From NCBI GenBank assembly GCA_050011155.1, contig JBEKJP010000008.1, positions 32,905 through 96,904 of the forward strand: a stretch of DNA of 64,000 bases, written 5' to 3'. Under the pieces are notes generated by a model. That model made no database searches, had not been told where the DNA came from, and was given only the letters and a program-made list of their open reading frames with translations. The stretch is from Palsa-504 sp050011155. Its GTDB lineage: Bacteria > Actinomycetota > Actinomycetes > Streptosporangiales > Streptosporangiaceae. This document shows, piece after piece, positions 57,615-64,000 of the stretch; position 1 is the stretch's first letter, and every line of letters begins with the position of its first letter. The position numbers and the translations under genes are program-made.

Positions 57615-59087
57615 TTGCTGAGGGAATGGATTGACGAGCATGCGGCCAGCCGGGGTGACGCCACCTACCTCGAGGACGCGGCCGGGAGCGGCACGCTGAC
57701 GTACGCCGGGCTGGCTCGTTCGGTCCGGGCTTGGTGCCGGTTGCTCGATGAGGCGGGGATCGCGCCGGGACAGAGCGTGGCCATCCGCTGGCCGGAGCAG
57801 TTCGGGTACGCGATGGCGCTGGCCGGCATTCTGGGCGCGGGCCGGGTGGCGGTCCCGCTCGACCCGGGTGCCCCCGCGGCCGACGTGGCCCGGGTGCTGG
57901 CCGTAGCCAAGCCCCGGGCGGTGGTGGGCGACCAAGCTGACGGCCCGCTCCTCGACCTGCCCGTACTAAATGTGCCGAACGTGGATTCCCCCAGCGATCC
58001 TGCCGTCATCCCGCCCCGCGGCGGCGGCATCTACCTGTGCACGAGCGGAACTACCGGCACCCCCAAGGGCATCCTGCTCGGCGAGGAGCAGCTGTGCCAC
58101 GTGGCCGCCGCGGTGGCCAGCCACCACCGGCTGACCCCGGCCGACCGCGGTTACTGCTGCCTGCCCCTGTTCCACGTGAACGCCGAGGTGGTGGGCGTGC
58201 TCTCGGCCCTGGCGGCCGGTGCGGGCCTGATCGTCGACCGCAAGTTCCGCCGCCGCGGCTTCTGGGAGCTGATCGAGGCGTGCCGGGCCACCTGGATCAA
58301 CGCGGTCCCGGCCATCATCACGATCCTGGGCATGGACCCGCCCGCGGCGCCGCTGGCCGGGCGGATCCGGTTCATCCGTTCGGCCTCGGCGCCGCTGGCG
58401 CCGGCGGCGCTGCGGCGGTTCGAGGAGTCGTTCGGCATTCCCGTGGTGGAGACCTACGGGATGACCGAAGCGGCCAGCATGATCACGGCGAACCCGCTGG
58501 ACGGGCCGCGTAAGGCCGGTTCGGCCGGCCTCCCGGCCGGCTCCGAGCTGCGGGTGGTCGAGTGCCCCGAGGGCGCTCCGGGTCCTTGCCTCCCGTGCCC
58601 GGCCGGGATCGTGGGCCGGGTGCAGATCAGGGGCGGCGGCGTGATCAGCCAGTACGCGGCGAACGGCCGGCCCGGCGCCATCGACGCCGACGGCTGGCTG
58701 GACACCGGCGACCTCGGTCACCTCGACGAGGACGGCTACCTGTTCCTGGCCGGGCGGTCCGACGACGTGATCAACCGGGGCGGCGAGAAGATCCACCCGC
58801 GGGAGATCGAGGACTTCCTGCTCGCCCAGCCCGGGGTCCGGTCGGCCGCGCTGATCGGCGTCCGCGACGAGGTGCTGGGCGAGCGCCCGGTCGCCTACGT
58901 GGTCCCGTCCGGGGCGCCGGCTCTGGACGGCCTCGAACTGGCGGACGCGCTGCGCGAGGCGTGCGAGACGGAATTGCCCAAGCCCAAGCGGCCGGTCGAG
59001 TTCTGCCTGCTGGACGAGCTGCCGCTCGGCCCCACCGGCAAGATCGCCCGCCGCCGCCTGCGCGAGCTAGCCGCCGTCGGCAGCTAG
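57615..59087 (+). CDS. AMP-forming acyl-CoA ligase / adenylation enzyme
   Basis: 490 residues. P-loop CTSGTTGTPKGI near 145-156, adenine motif ETYGMTEAASM near 280, GWLDTGDLGHLDEDG near 360, hinge RSDDVINRGGEKIHPREIE near 380, catalytic Lys in PTGKIARRRLREL near 475. The TTG at 57615 is proposed because GGAG lies seven bases before it and the family's N-terminus starts there, two bases after the acyltransferase stop. It probably activates a carboxylate made or used by the operon. Confidence 0.85.
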   Translation: MLREWIDEHAASRGDATYLEDAAGSGTLTYAGLARSVRAWCRLLDEAGIAPGQSVAIRWPEQFGYAMALAGILGAGRVAVPLDPGAPAADVARVLAVAKPRAVVGDQADGPLLDLPVLNVPNVDSPSDPAVIPPRGGGIYLCTSGTTGTPKGILLGEEQLCHVAAAVASHHRLTPADRGYCCLPLFHVNAEVVGVLSALAAGAGLIVDRKFRRRGFWELIEACRATWINAVPAIITILGMDPPAAPLAGRIRFIRSASAPLAPAALRRFEESFGIPVVETYGMTEAASMITANPLDGPRKAGSAGLPAGSELRVVECPEGAPGPCLPCPAGIVGRVQIRGGGVISQYAANGRPGAIDADGWLDTGDLGHLDEDGYLFLAGRSDDVINRGGEKIHPREIEDFLLAQPGVRSAALIGVRDEVLGERPVAYVVPSGAPALDGLELADALREACETELPKPKRPVEFCLLDELPLGPTGKIARRRLRELAAVGS

Positions 59088-59167
59088 CCGTCCCCGGCAG
59101 CTAGCTGTCCCCGGCCAGCTAGCCCGGCCGCGCCAAGGTCGCGACCGCCACTCCTGTTCGCATCCGC

Positions 59168-59213
59168 TTTGTCGGCAGTTTCGGGGGTTATAGCACCCAC
59201 AACTGCCGGCAAA
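59168..59213 (+). terminator. probable terminator of the ComA-like operon
   Basis: TTTGTCGGCAGTT (59168-59180) pairs with AACTGCCGGCAAA (59201-59213) with one G-T pair and a 20-base loop. It lies 81 bases after the ligase stop. Between them, at about 59080-59125, a ~17-base unit containing CAGCTAGC and GTCCCCGG occurs three times imperfectly. Confidence 0.5.
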
Positions 59214-59327
59214 GCCGGGGGCCGCAAACCGGACCTGAGTCACAGCAATAACTCCGCCACCGGCTTCCCGGTGCTTCGCACCCAGGCGCGTCCGTCGCTG
59301 GCTCCCGATGCGCTATCCCGGCCGTAG

Positions 59328-59417
59328 TGGCATGGAACCCGGAGTTCCAGTGGGCTGGAGAGCAGTGGAACCCGGGGTTCAGCGCGTCAGAACGCACTGG
59401 AAGTCCGGTTTCATGCC
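59328..59417. repeat. 50-nt palindromic dispersed repeat, copy 3, with a nested outer palindrome
   Basis: The unit at 59366-59415 shares CAGCGCGTCAGAACGCACT and its flanks with 36690-36708. An extra left arm (59328-59352, TGGCATGGAACCCGG...) is inverted to the right end (59398-59417), so a larger hairpin can form around the unit. The region 59214-59607 has no gene apart from this. Confidence 0.65.
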
Positions 59418-59607
59418 ATGCTCGGTACGGGCGCATCCCCGGACAGCGCTCGTCAGCCACCTCAGGAAGCACCCTCGTCACAGCAACTCCAACCGCACCA
59501 CTTTGGGTTCATGTGGTTGGTTGGTCTAGCGGGTGGCGGCGCCGCACGGCGTTTTCCGGTCCTGGCGGGCGGTACCGTGGAAGCGGAGCGTCTGCGGGAG
59601 ATTACTG

Positions 59608-60135
59608 ATGGTGGCCGATATTGCCTCTGGCAGGCATCAGGACCAGCCCGGGTATGGCGCCGAGGCCAGTCCCGACGGGCAGGGGAGGCGACCAGGCGAC
59701 GCCAACCCCGTTCGTTCCCATGGGGTTGAAGGTTGTGACCGCGCCGCCTACGCCGCGGCCGTGCGGGCGGCGGCCAGCCCGCACCCGGATGGCCAGCTTG
59801 CCCCCGATTCGATCAGGCTGCCGCCCGAGCGGGCCCGGCACATCCTCGACGGGGACAGCTGGGGCGGCGGGCACCGGCACGGGACCGGCCGGCCGGGCAA
59901 GGCGGAGTTCCCGGCCAGCTGGGACGACGAACGGACCATCGGGCACATCATGGACGTGGCCCGTCATCCCGACACCCGGCCGGTCTGGCAGCCGAACCAC
60001 CGGTGGCGGCTGCACGGCGAGCGGGACGCCGTCGACGTCACCGTCATCGTGAAACCGGACGGCGGGATCTGGGCGGCGTGGCCGGAAGAAGGCAGCCCGG
60101 GCGTGACCAGGAACCCGATCGAGGGGCAGCGGTGA
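59608..60135 (+). CDS. EndoU-type nuclease toxin without a delivery domain
   Basis: 175 residues. The last ~110 match bacterial EndoU toxin domains: RLPPERARHILDGDSWGGGH, then RHGTGRPGKAEFPASWDDER, and VDVTVIVKPDGGIWAAWPEE. The His in GGGH (~89) is the expected catalytic residue; a second His/Lys lie later. The first ~65 residues are low-complexity. EndoU domains cut RNA and usually sit at the end of large secreted toxins; here only the domain is present. GGAG is seven bases before the ATG. The next gene overlaps it (GTGA). Confidence 0.65.
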   Translation: MVADIASGRHQDQPGYGAEASPDGQGRRPGDANPVRSHGVEGCDRAAYAAAVRAAASPHPDGQLAPDSIRLPPERARHILDGDSWGGGHRHGTGRPGKAEFPASWDDERTIGHIMDVARHPDTRPVWQPNHRWRLHGERDAVDVTVIVKPDGGIWAAWPEEGSPGVTRNPIEGQR

Positions 60136-60389
60136 ACGAGTCCGAGGTCATCGAGCGCGCGCAGGCCCTGCCTGCCCTGTTCGCCGGCCGGGTCCGGCCG
60201 GCCGACCTCGACGGCCTGCGGTCGATGGCCCGGGCCGGCGAATGGCGGGAACTGGTCGACCTGCTGGTGGCCAGCCTCGGTGCGACCGGGGCCCCGGTGA
60301 CCGCCGGCGAGCGCGGCGAGTTGCGGTCCCTGCTGGCCGCGATGGACCTGGCCGAAGCCCCGCTGGCCGGCCTCAACGTCGCCGGCTAA
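60132..60389 (+). CDS. probable immunity protein for the EndoU toxin
   Basis: 85 residues, GTG start overlapping the toxin stop by four bases. ESEVIERAQALPALFAGRVR, then GLRSMARAGEWRELVDLLVA and ERGELRSLLAAMDL are helical and acidic overall. Its identity as immunity is inferred only from the coupling to a toxin gene and the size. Similar small helical proteins follow EndoU and other polymorphic-toxin domains in actinobacteria. Confidence 0.55.
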   Translation: MNESEVIERAQALPALFAGRVRPADLDGLRSMARAGEWRELVDLLVASLGATGAPVTAGERGELRSLLAAMDLAEAPLAGLNVAG

Positions 60390-60545
60390 CGCGGACCCGG
60401 CCCCTGGGCGAGGCCGAACAGGGTCGCCGGGCCGTAGGCGGCGACCGCGATCGAACGGAGATGGAACTCTTCGCTCACATCAGCAGCACATCTCGCACGA
60501 TACCGCCCGGTCGCCGCCGGCCGGGAAGGGCGGGAAGATACACCC

Positions 60546-61254
60546 GTGGGAGAACACATAGACAGTGACCGCCCCCGGCGGGTGCTGGCGGAGCTGGAGT
60601 CGTTTCTCACGGCCGATGCCGCGCCGCCGCAGGATCCGCGCGAGCGGGTGGTCGAGCTGTTTCACCAGGTCGCCGCGTCGGTACCCGCGTACCGCGCGTT
60701 CCTGCGCGATCACGGGGTCGAACCTGATGCGGTTCGCACGTTCGCGGACTTCCAGCGGCTGCCGTTGCTGACCAAGGAGAACTACCACCGTCGCTACCCG
60801 CTGCCCTCCCGGTGCCGTGACGGGCGGCTCGACGGCTGCGACATGATCGCGGTGTCGTCCGGCTCGACCGGACAGCCGACGATCTGGCCGCGCTCGGTGA
60901 CCGACGAACTGGCCATCGCGGCACGGTTCGAGCAGGTCTTCGCCGGCAGCTTCGCGGCCGGCCAGCGCACCACCCTGGCCGTGGTCTGCTTCCCGCTCGG
61001 CACCTGGGTGGGCGGGCTCTTCACGCTGGCCTGCGTGCGGCACCTGGCCGCGAAGGGCTACCCGATCACGGCGGTGGCCCCGGGCAACAACAAGGCGGAG
61101 ATCCTCCGGGTGATCCCGGAGCTCGCCCCGCACTGCGACCAGACCGTACTGCTCGGCTACCCGCCGTTCGTCAAGGACGTGATCGACACCGGGATCGCCG
61201 CGGGCCTGGACTGGACGCGGTACGCGGTCAAGCTGGTGCTGGCCGGGGAGGTGT
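60546..61254 (+). pseudogene. 5' part of a phenylacetate-CoA ligase-like gene
   Basis: About 236 recognisable residues: RVVELFHQVAASVPAYRAFL, then FQRLPLLTKENYHRRYPLPS, P-loop-like VSSGSTGQPTIWPR, and VKLVLAGEV where normal members continue for ~200 more. After that the sequence is unrelated and stops at 61313. The adenylation core is cut before its C-terminal domain, so the enzyme should be inactive. Confidence 0.7.
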
Positions 61255-61437
61255 CTGCTCTGGGCCGGGCTGCGCGCCGCGAACCACGCCTGGTCAACTC
61301 CGACCGCCGGTAAGTCCGTCCTCAATTTCTTCTTCGGCTCTGGGGTGCCGTTCGCGATCTATACGGCCTGGATGCTCCTCTTGGTGTGGATCTGGGCCAT
61401 CACCGTGGTGAGCCAGCACCGGACGCCTTCCCGCTAG
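61255..61437 (+). pseudogene. C-terminal fragment of a membrane protein
   Basis: In a different frame from the ligase, these bases encode LWAGLRAANHAWSTPTAG, then KSVLNFFFGSGVPFAIYTAW, and MLLLVWIWAITVVSQHRTPS before a stop. One clear membrane segment and a natural-looking end suggest the last ~60 residues of a lost membrane protein, joined directly to the broken ligase. The family is not recognised. Confidence 0.4.
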
Positions 61438-61523
61438 CGCTGCTGCAGCGGCGCCATCCGGAACACCCGCTTACCGGTCAGCTTGTAGGAGCCCACCTGG
61501 ATCACCACCGACAGCAGGCGTTC
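61434..61523 (-). pseudogene. mraY: mraY-like gene fragment
   Basis: On the minus strand, ERLLSVVIQVGSYKLTGKRV, then FRMAPLQQR and a stop. This matches the end region of MraY (phospho-N-acetylmuramoyl-pentapeptide transferase), where x-S-V-I-I-Q-V-x-[SF]-[FY]-K-x-T-G-K-R-[VI]-F-[RK]-M-x-P-[LI] precedes the H-H-H motif; here the frame stops just before it. Only ~30 residues remain, so this is debris from an inserted copy. Confidence 0.6.
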
Positions 61524-61540
61524 GGTCGTGGTGCGGCGTT

Positions 61541-61948
61541 TCAGGTTACGAGGATCACCTTGACTCCGACCGCGTCATAGGTGCCGCGGGCACGTGCGTC
61601 TCTGGTCGCTAGGGCCACCCCATGCTCTTTGGCAGCGAGGGCCACTAGTCCGTCGTACACGGCGCCCCCGGCGATGCCCAGGCGGCTCAAGGTGGAGTGA
61701 ACCTTTCGGGCAGTCGGGCCGCTCAGCGTCAGCGGCGCCGCGAACCGCGCATCAAGCAGGCGCGCAGCGTCCTCCGCGGCCAGCCTGGCGTCACCCGGCA
61801 ATCTGGTGAGTACGGAGTAGGTCTCCGCGAGAGCATGCCCGCTCAGTGTGAGCTCCTGCCCGTCCCACCAGCGCACCGCGTCCGCGTGATGCTGATGCGA
61901 GCGGACCAGCAGGGGGATCGCGACGCTCGTATCGATCGCGACGGTCAT
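61541..61948 (-). CDS. vapC: PIN-domain toxin (VapC family)
   Basis: 135 residues. The acidic metal-binding residues are placed as expected: Asp in VAIDTSVAIPLL (6), Glu in GHALAETYSVLTRLP (~42), Asp in GGAVYDGLVALAA (~99) and Asp in ALATRDARARGTYD (~117). It should be an Mg-dependent RNase that stops translation. It overlaps its antitoxin by four bases. Confidence 0.9.
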   Translation of the reverse strand: MTVAIDTSVAIPLLVRSHQHHADAVRWWDGQELTLSGHALAETYSVLTRLPGDARLAAEDAARLLDARFAAPLTLSGPTARKVHSTLSRLGIAGGAVYDGLVALAAKEHGVALATRDARARGTYDAVGVKVILVT

Positions 61949-62181
61949 CTGCGGCCCGCGTCGATAAGGCCGAAGAGGACGTCGTCATCGACTGGCGTGT
62001 CGCCAGCCGACACCAGTACGCCATCCTCCTCGACCAGGCGTGCGGTTCGGCCAGCGGGGACGACTTGCACGCCAGCACCGTAAGGCGAGATGTCCACCTT
62101 TGTCCCGGGGAGCAGGCCTAGGGCGTCGCGGATGAACTTGGGTAGCACGATCCGGCCTGCCTGATCCACAATAGCTTCCAT
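61945..62181 (-). CDS. vapB: AbrB/SpoVT-type antitoxin
   Basis: 78 residues. VDQAGRIVLPKFIRDALGLL, then PGTKVDISPYGAGVQV is the swapped-hairpin DNA-binding domain. The C-terminal ~35 residues (EEDGVLVSAGDTPVDDDVLF) should bind the toxin. The ATG at 62181 starts at the domain; an in-frame ATG at 62208 is also possible. The pair probably represses its own promoter. Confidence 0.88.
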   Translation of the reverse strand: MEAIVDQAGRIVLPKFIRDALGLLPGTKVDISPYGAGVQVVPAGRTARLVEEDGVLVSAGDTPVDDDVLFGLIDAGRR

Positions 62182-62516
62182 GGGAATATAATACCAGTCA
62201 GATCCCATATGAAGCGGTTAGCGCGGTCGCCGAGCGGCTGCCGGGGCTGGCTCCACCGGATCTGGCGGCGGCACTGGCCGATCGGGAGGCGGCCTAGGCG
62301 GTCCGTCACGTCGACTCGTGACCCCACCCGCCATCAGCGCCAGGGCACCGAGCGCGCGCGCGATCACGTCCGCGCCGTAGGCCGGCTGGGCCGGGCCAAG
62401 ACGAGCAAGCTGCCCGGCGCAAAATCTCATATTCATCCGAACGAGGTGGCCGCCGCGCCCCGGCCAGCTGTCCTGCCCCCGTCGACGGGGGCCCAGCGGG
62501 TCCGGATGCCACGGCG

Positions 62517-62583
62517 ATGCCGAGGCCAGCTAGGGACACGCGGGAGCGCATCCTCGTGCTGGCCAGCGAGCAGCGCTGGGCTA
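62517..62583 (+). pseudogene. 5' fragment of a TetR-type regulator gene
   Basis: PRPARDTRERILVLASE is the usual start of a TetR N-terminal helix, but after ~17 residues the sequence runs into the end of the convergent nitronate monooxygenase gene. Between 62182 and 62516 there is no supported gene; one plus-strand stretch (62211-62298) reads AVSAVAERLPGLAPPDLAAA and could be another gene's end. Confidence 0.4.
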
Positions 62584-63627
62584 CCACCGGGAGAAGTGGC
62601 TGGCTACCTGGTCAAGGGCGGCCCGCGCCTGCTCCCAGAGGTCACGGACGAGGTCCGCGGCGGGAACCGCGGCCGTCAGCGGGTAGGCCTGCCCGGCCCA
62701 CAAGTTCACGTAGTCGGGCAGGCCAGCCTGGCGGGCCGCCTTCCGCATCGGCGAGGTGAGGTAGTGCACCTCGGGGTAGGCCGCCGGGGCGGAGGCCGAG
62801 TGGGCACGCAGGAAGTCGTTCTCGATCCCGCGCGCGGTCCGGCCGCTGAACGCGCGGGTGAGCCTGGTCGGGGCATCATCGTGCAGCGCGGACCGGTGCA
62901 CCGGTGCGGTCCCCGCCTCCGGGCAGTCGAGGAACGCCGTGCCGAGGGCGGCAGCCCGGGCGCCCAGGCACAGCACCGCGGCGATCGCCTGGCCGGTCGC
63001 GATGCCGCCAGTAGCGACCACGGGCGTGGTCACGCGCGCGGTGATGAGCTGCAGCAGCGCGATGAGCCCCGACGCCTCTTCGGGGGCGTCGCTCGTCCCG
63101 CCCCGGTGCCCGCCCGCCTCGTACCCCTGGGCGACCAGCAGGTCCGCGCCTGCCGCGGTCGCCCGGCGGGCGTCGTCCAGGCTGGTGACCGTCACCCAGA
63201 CCTCGGTTCCCCGGGCGCGCAGCCCGGCGATGACATCCTCACCCGGGATTCCGAACGTGAACGAGACCACGTCCACCGGGGCACCCATCAGGTACTCGAT
63301 CTTGGCGTCCCAGTCGTCATCGTCGTGCCGGGACTCCCCCAGCCGCGCGCCGACGCCGGTTACGTCGGCCTCCACTTCCGCCGCGAACTGGCGTACCCGG
63401 GCCGCGTCCCCCGCTGGCCCGGGAACGAACAGGTTCACGCCGAACGGCCGGCCGGTGAGCTCGTCCGTCCGGCGGCGCCGGTCCGCCAGCTCGGCCGCGG
63501 ACAGGTAGCCGGAAGCGAGGAAGCCCAGGCCGCCCGCGTTGCTCACCGCGGCGGCCAGCTCCGGCGTGGACGGCCCGCCCGCCAGCGGGGCCAGCACGAT
63601 CGGCGGGTCGCACCTGTCGAGGATCAT
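62581..63627 (-). CDS. nitronate monooxygenase (class I, FMN)
   Basis: 348 residues, TIM barrel. IVLAPLAGGPSTPELAAAVS at the start, LVAQGYEAGGHRGG near 167-180 (FMN/catalytic His), and VVATGGIATGQAIAAVLCLGA near 205-225 are family signatures. It oxidises alkyl nitronates such as propionate-3-nitronate. Because of an open frame, the MDR fragment upstream is in frame with it, but ATG 63627 is the only start seen. Confidence 0.9.
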   Translation of the reverse strand: MILDRCDPPIVLAPLAGGPSTPELAAAVSNAGGLGFLASGYLSAAELADRRRRTDELTGRPFGVNLFVPGPAGDAARVRQFAAEVEADVTGVGARLGESRHDDDDWDAKIEYLMGAPVDVVSFTFGIPGEDVIAGLRARGTEVWVTVTSLDDARRATAAGADLLVAQGYEAGGHRGGTSDAPEEASGLIALLQLITARVTTPVVATGGIATGQAIAAVLCLGARAAALGTAFLDCPEAGTAPVHRSALHDDAPTRLTRAFSGRTARGIENDFLRAHSASAPAAYPEVHYLTSPMRKAARQAGLPDYVNLWAGQAYPLTAAVPAADLVRDLWEQARAALDQVASHFSRW

Positions 63628-64000
63628 GCTCCCATCCTCCCAGGCCTTTAATCGCGTTGCTTCGCGGCGGAGCTGGCCGCTGCTGGCTTCGCCTTTCTCG
63701 ACTCTCGCATCCGTGGCGGCGGCACCGGTCCGGTTGGCCTTAGTGATCTCTCCGGGTGGGAGGTCGATGTACTTCAGGTTCAGCCGGCCGGCGGCGAGCA
63801 GGTCCCATAGCTCGGTGCGGCGCTGGGTGACCAGATCGGGCCGGGTTCGGCCGACCAGGCCGATGGAGAAACCGATGACTCCGCTCGAGTGCTGCGGGTC
63901 AGGGCTGGTCGCCCACGAGAGCGATTGCGCGCGTCTCGGGAACTCCCAGCATCAGCAGGCTCGTGATCGTCGCTGCCCGGGCGCCGAGGGTCCCGTTCGA
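63628..64000 (-). pseudogene. C-terminal fragment of an MDR alcohol dehydrogenase/quinone oxidoreductase, frameshifted
   Basis: On the minus strand, HSSGVIGFSIGLVGRTRPDL, then VTQRRTELWDLLAAGRLNLK and YIDLPPGEI (about 63890-63760) look like the end of a zinc-type MDR enzyme. A stop at 63952 blocks this frame, while another frame (LGARAATITSLLMLGVPETR and on, stop at 63899) runs to the window edge and could be the same gene before a frameshift. The usual last strands are replaced by unrelated residues that run into the nitronate monooxygenase start. Confidence 0.4.

Noticed and set aside
62209..63651. A 480-codon plus-strand frame
   Set aside because: Antisense to the nitronate monooxygenase gene and without recognisable domains.

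Overview
The window is high-GC DNA from an actinobacterium. This is inferred from the GC-rich third codon positions, the frequent GTG starts and the gene order. The blocks ychF / ispH / xseA-xseB, glpX next to DUF4245, and class I next to class II fumarase match actinobacterial chromosomes as I recall them. The wider look is Streptosporangiales-like, but the sequence alone does not fix the genus. No rRNA or tRNA gene was seen.

Layout. 1-5.1 kb: DUF952 gene start, a three-gene succinate dehydrogenase operon (anchor, flavoprotein, Fe-S protein) and uppP. 5.1-16.8 kb (minus strand): a seven-gene locus whose order matches the Tcp/Tn916 type of type IV secretion channel (TcpC, TcpD, TcpE fused to a MinD-like ATPase, VirB4/TcpF, VirB6/TcpH, a small membrane protein, a TcpG-like wall hydrolase). 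No relaxase, coupling protein or integrase is present. 16.8-19.7 kb: non-coding DNA with a MITE-like inverted-repeat element, two tandem small membrane proteins and an SCO6745-family gene. 19.7-21.6 kb: the remnant of an integrated element inside the 3' end of ychF. It is flanked by a 26-bp direct repeat and carries hicBA, a broken PIN gene and small orphan genes.

21.6-36.6 kb: core genes (ychF, a PP2C phosphatase, a TPP enzyme, rmuC, ispH, xseAB, a BrkB-type membrane protein, glpX, a glutamine synthetase-family gene), with one decayed HD/HTH gene. 36.6-54.4 kb: a GNAT-AAA+ fusion, an MFS transporter, coupled class I and class II fumarases, a Ser/Thr kinase, a lytic transglycosylase behind a possible c-di-AMP riboswitch plus its truncated paralogue, a GH53 galactanase, an acyl-CoA ligase, ndk, an SGNH hydrolase and an MprAB-like two-component system whose kinase ends in a (PVSEL)n minisatellite.

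54.6-59.1 kb: a tightly coupled five-gene operon (histidine phosphatase, phosphosulfolactate synthase-like ComA, VOC protein, acyltransferase 3, AMP-forming ligase). It looks like an undescribed pathway for a sulfolactate-derived or related metabolite. 59.3-64 kb: an eroded accessory region with an EndoU toxin and probable immunity gene, a VapBC-type pair, a nitronate monooxygenase and fragments of at least five genes (adenylate-forming ligase, membrane protein, mraY, TetR, MDR oxidoreductase).

The most notable non-coding signals are the ychF insertion scar, a 50-nt palindromic repeat in three places, and a ~110-nt repeat in two places whose stems differ in sequence but remain complementary.
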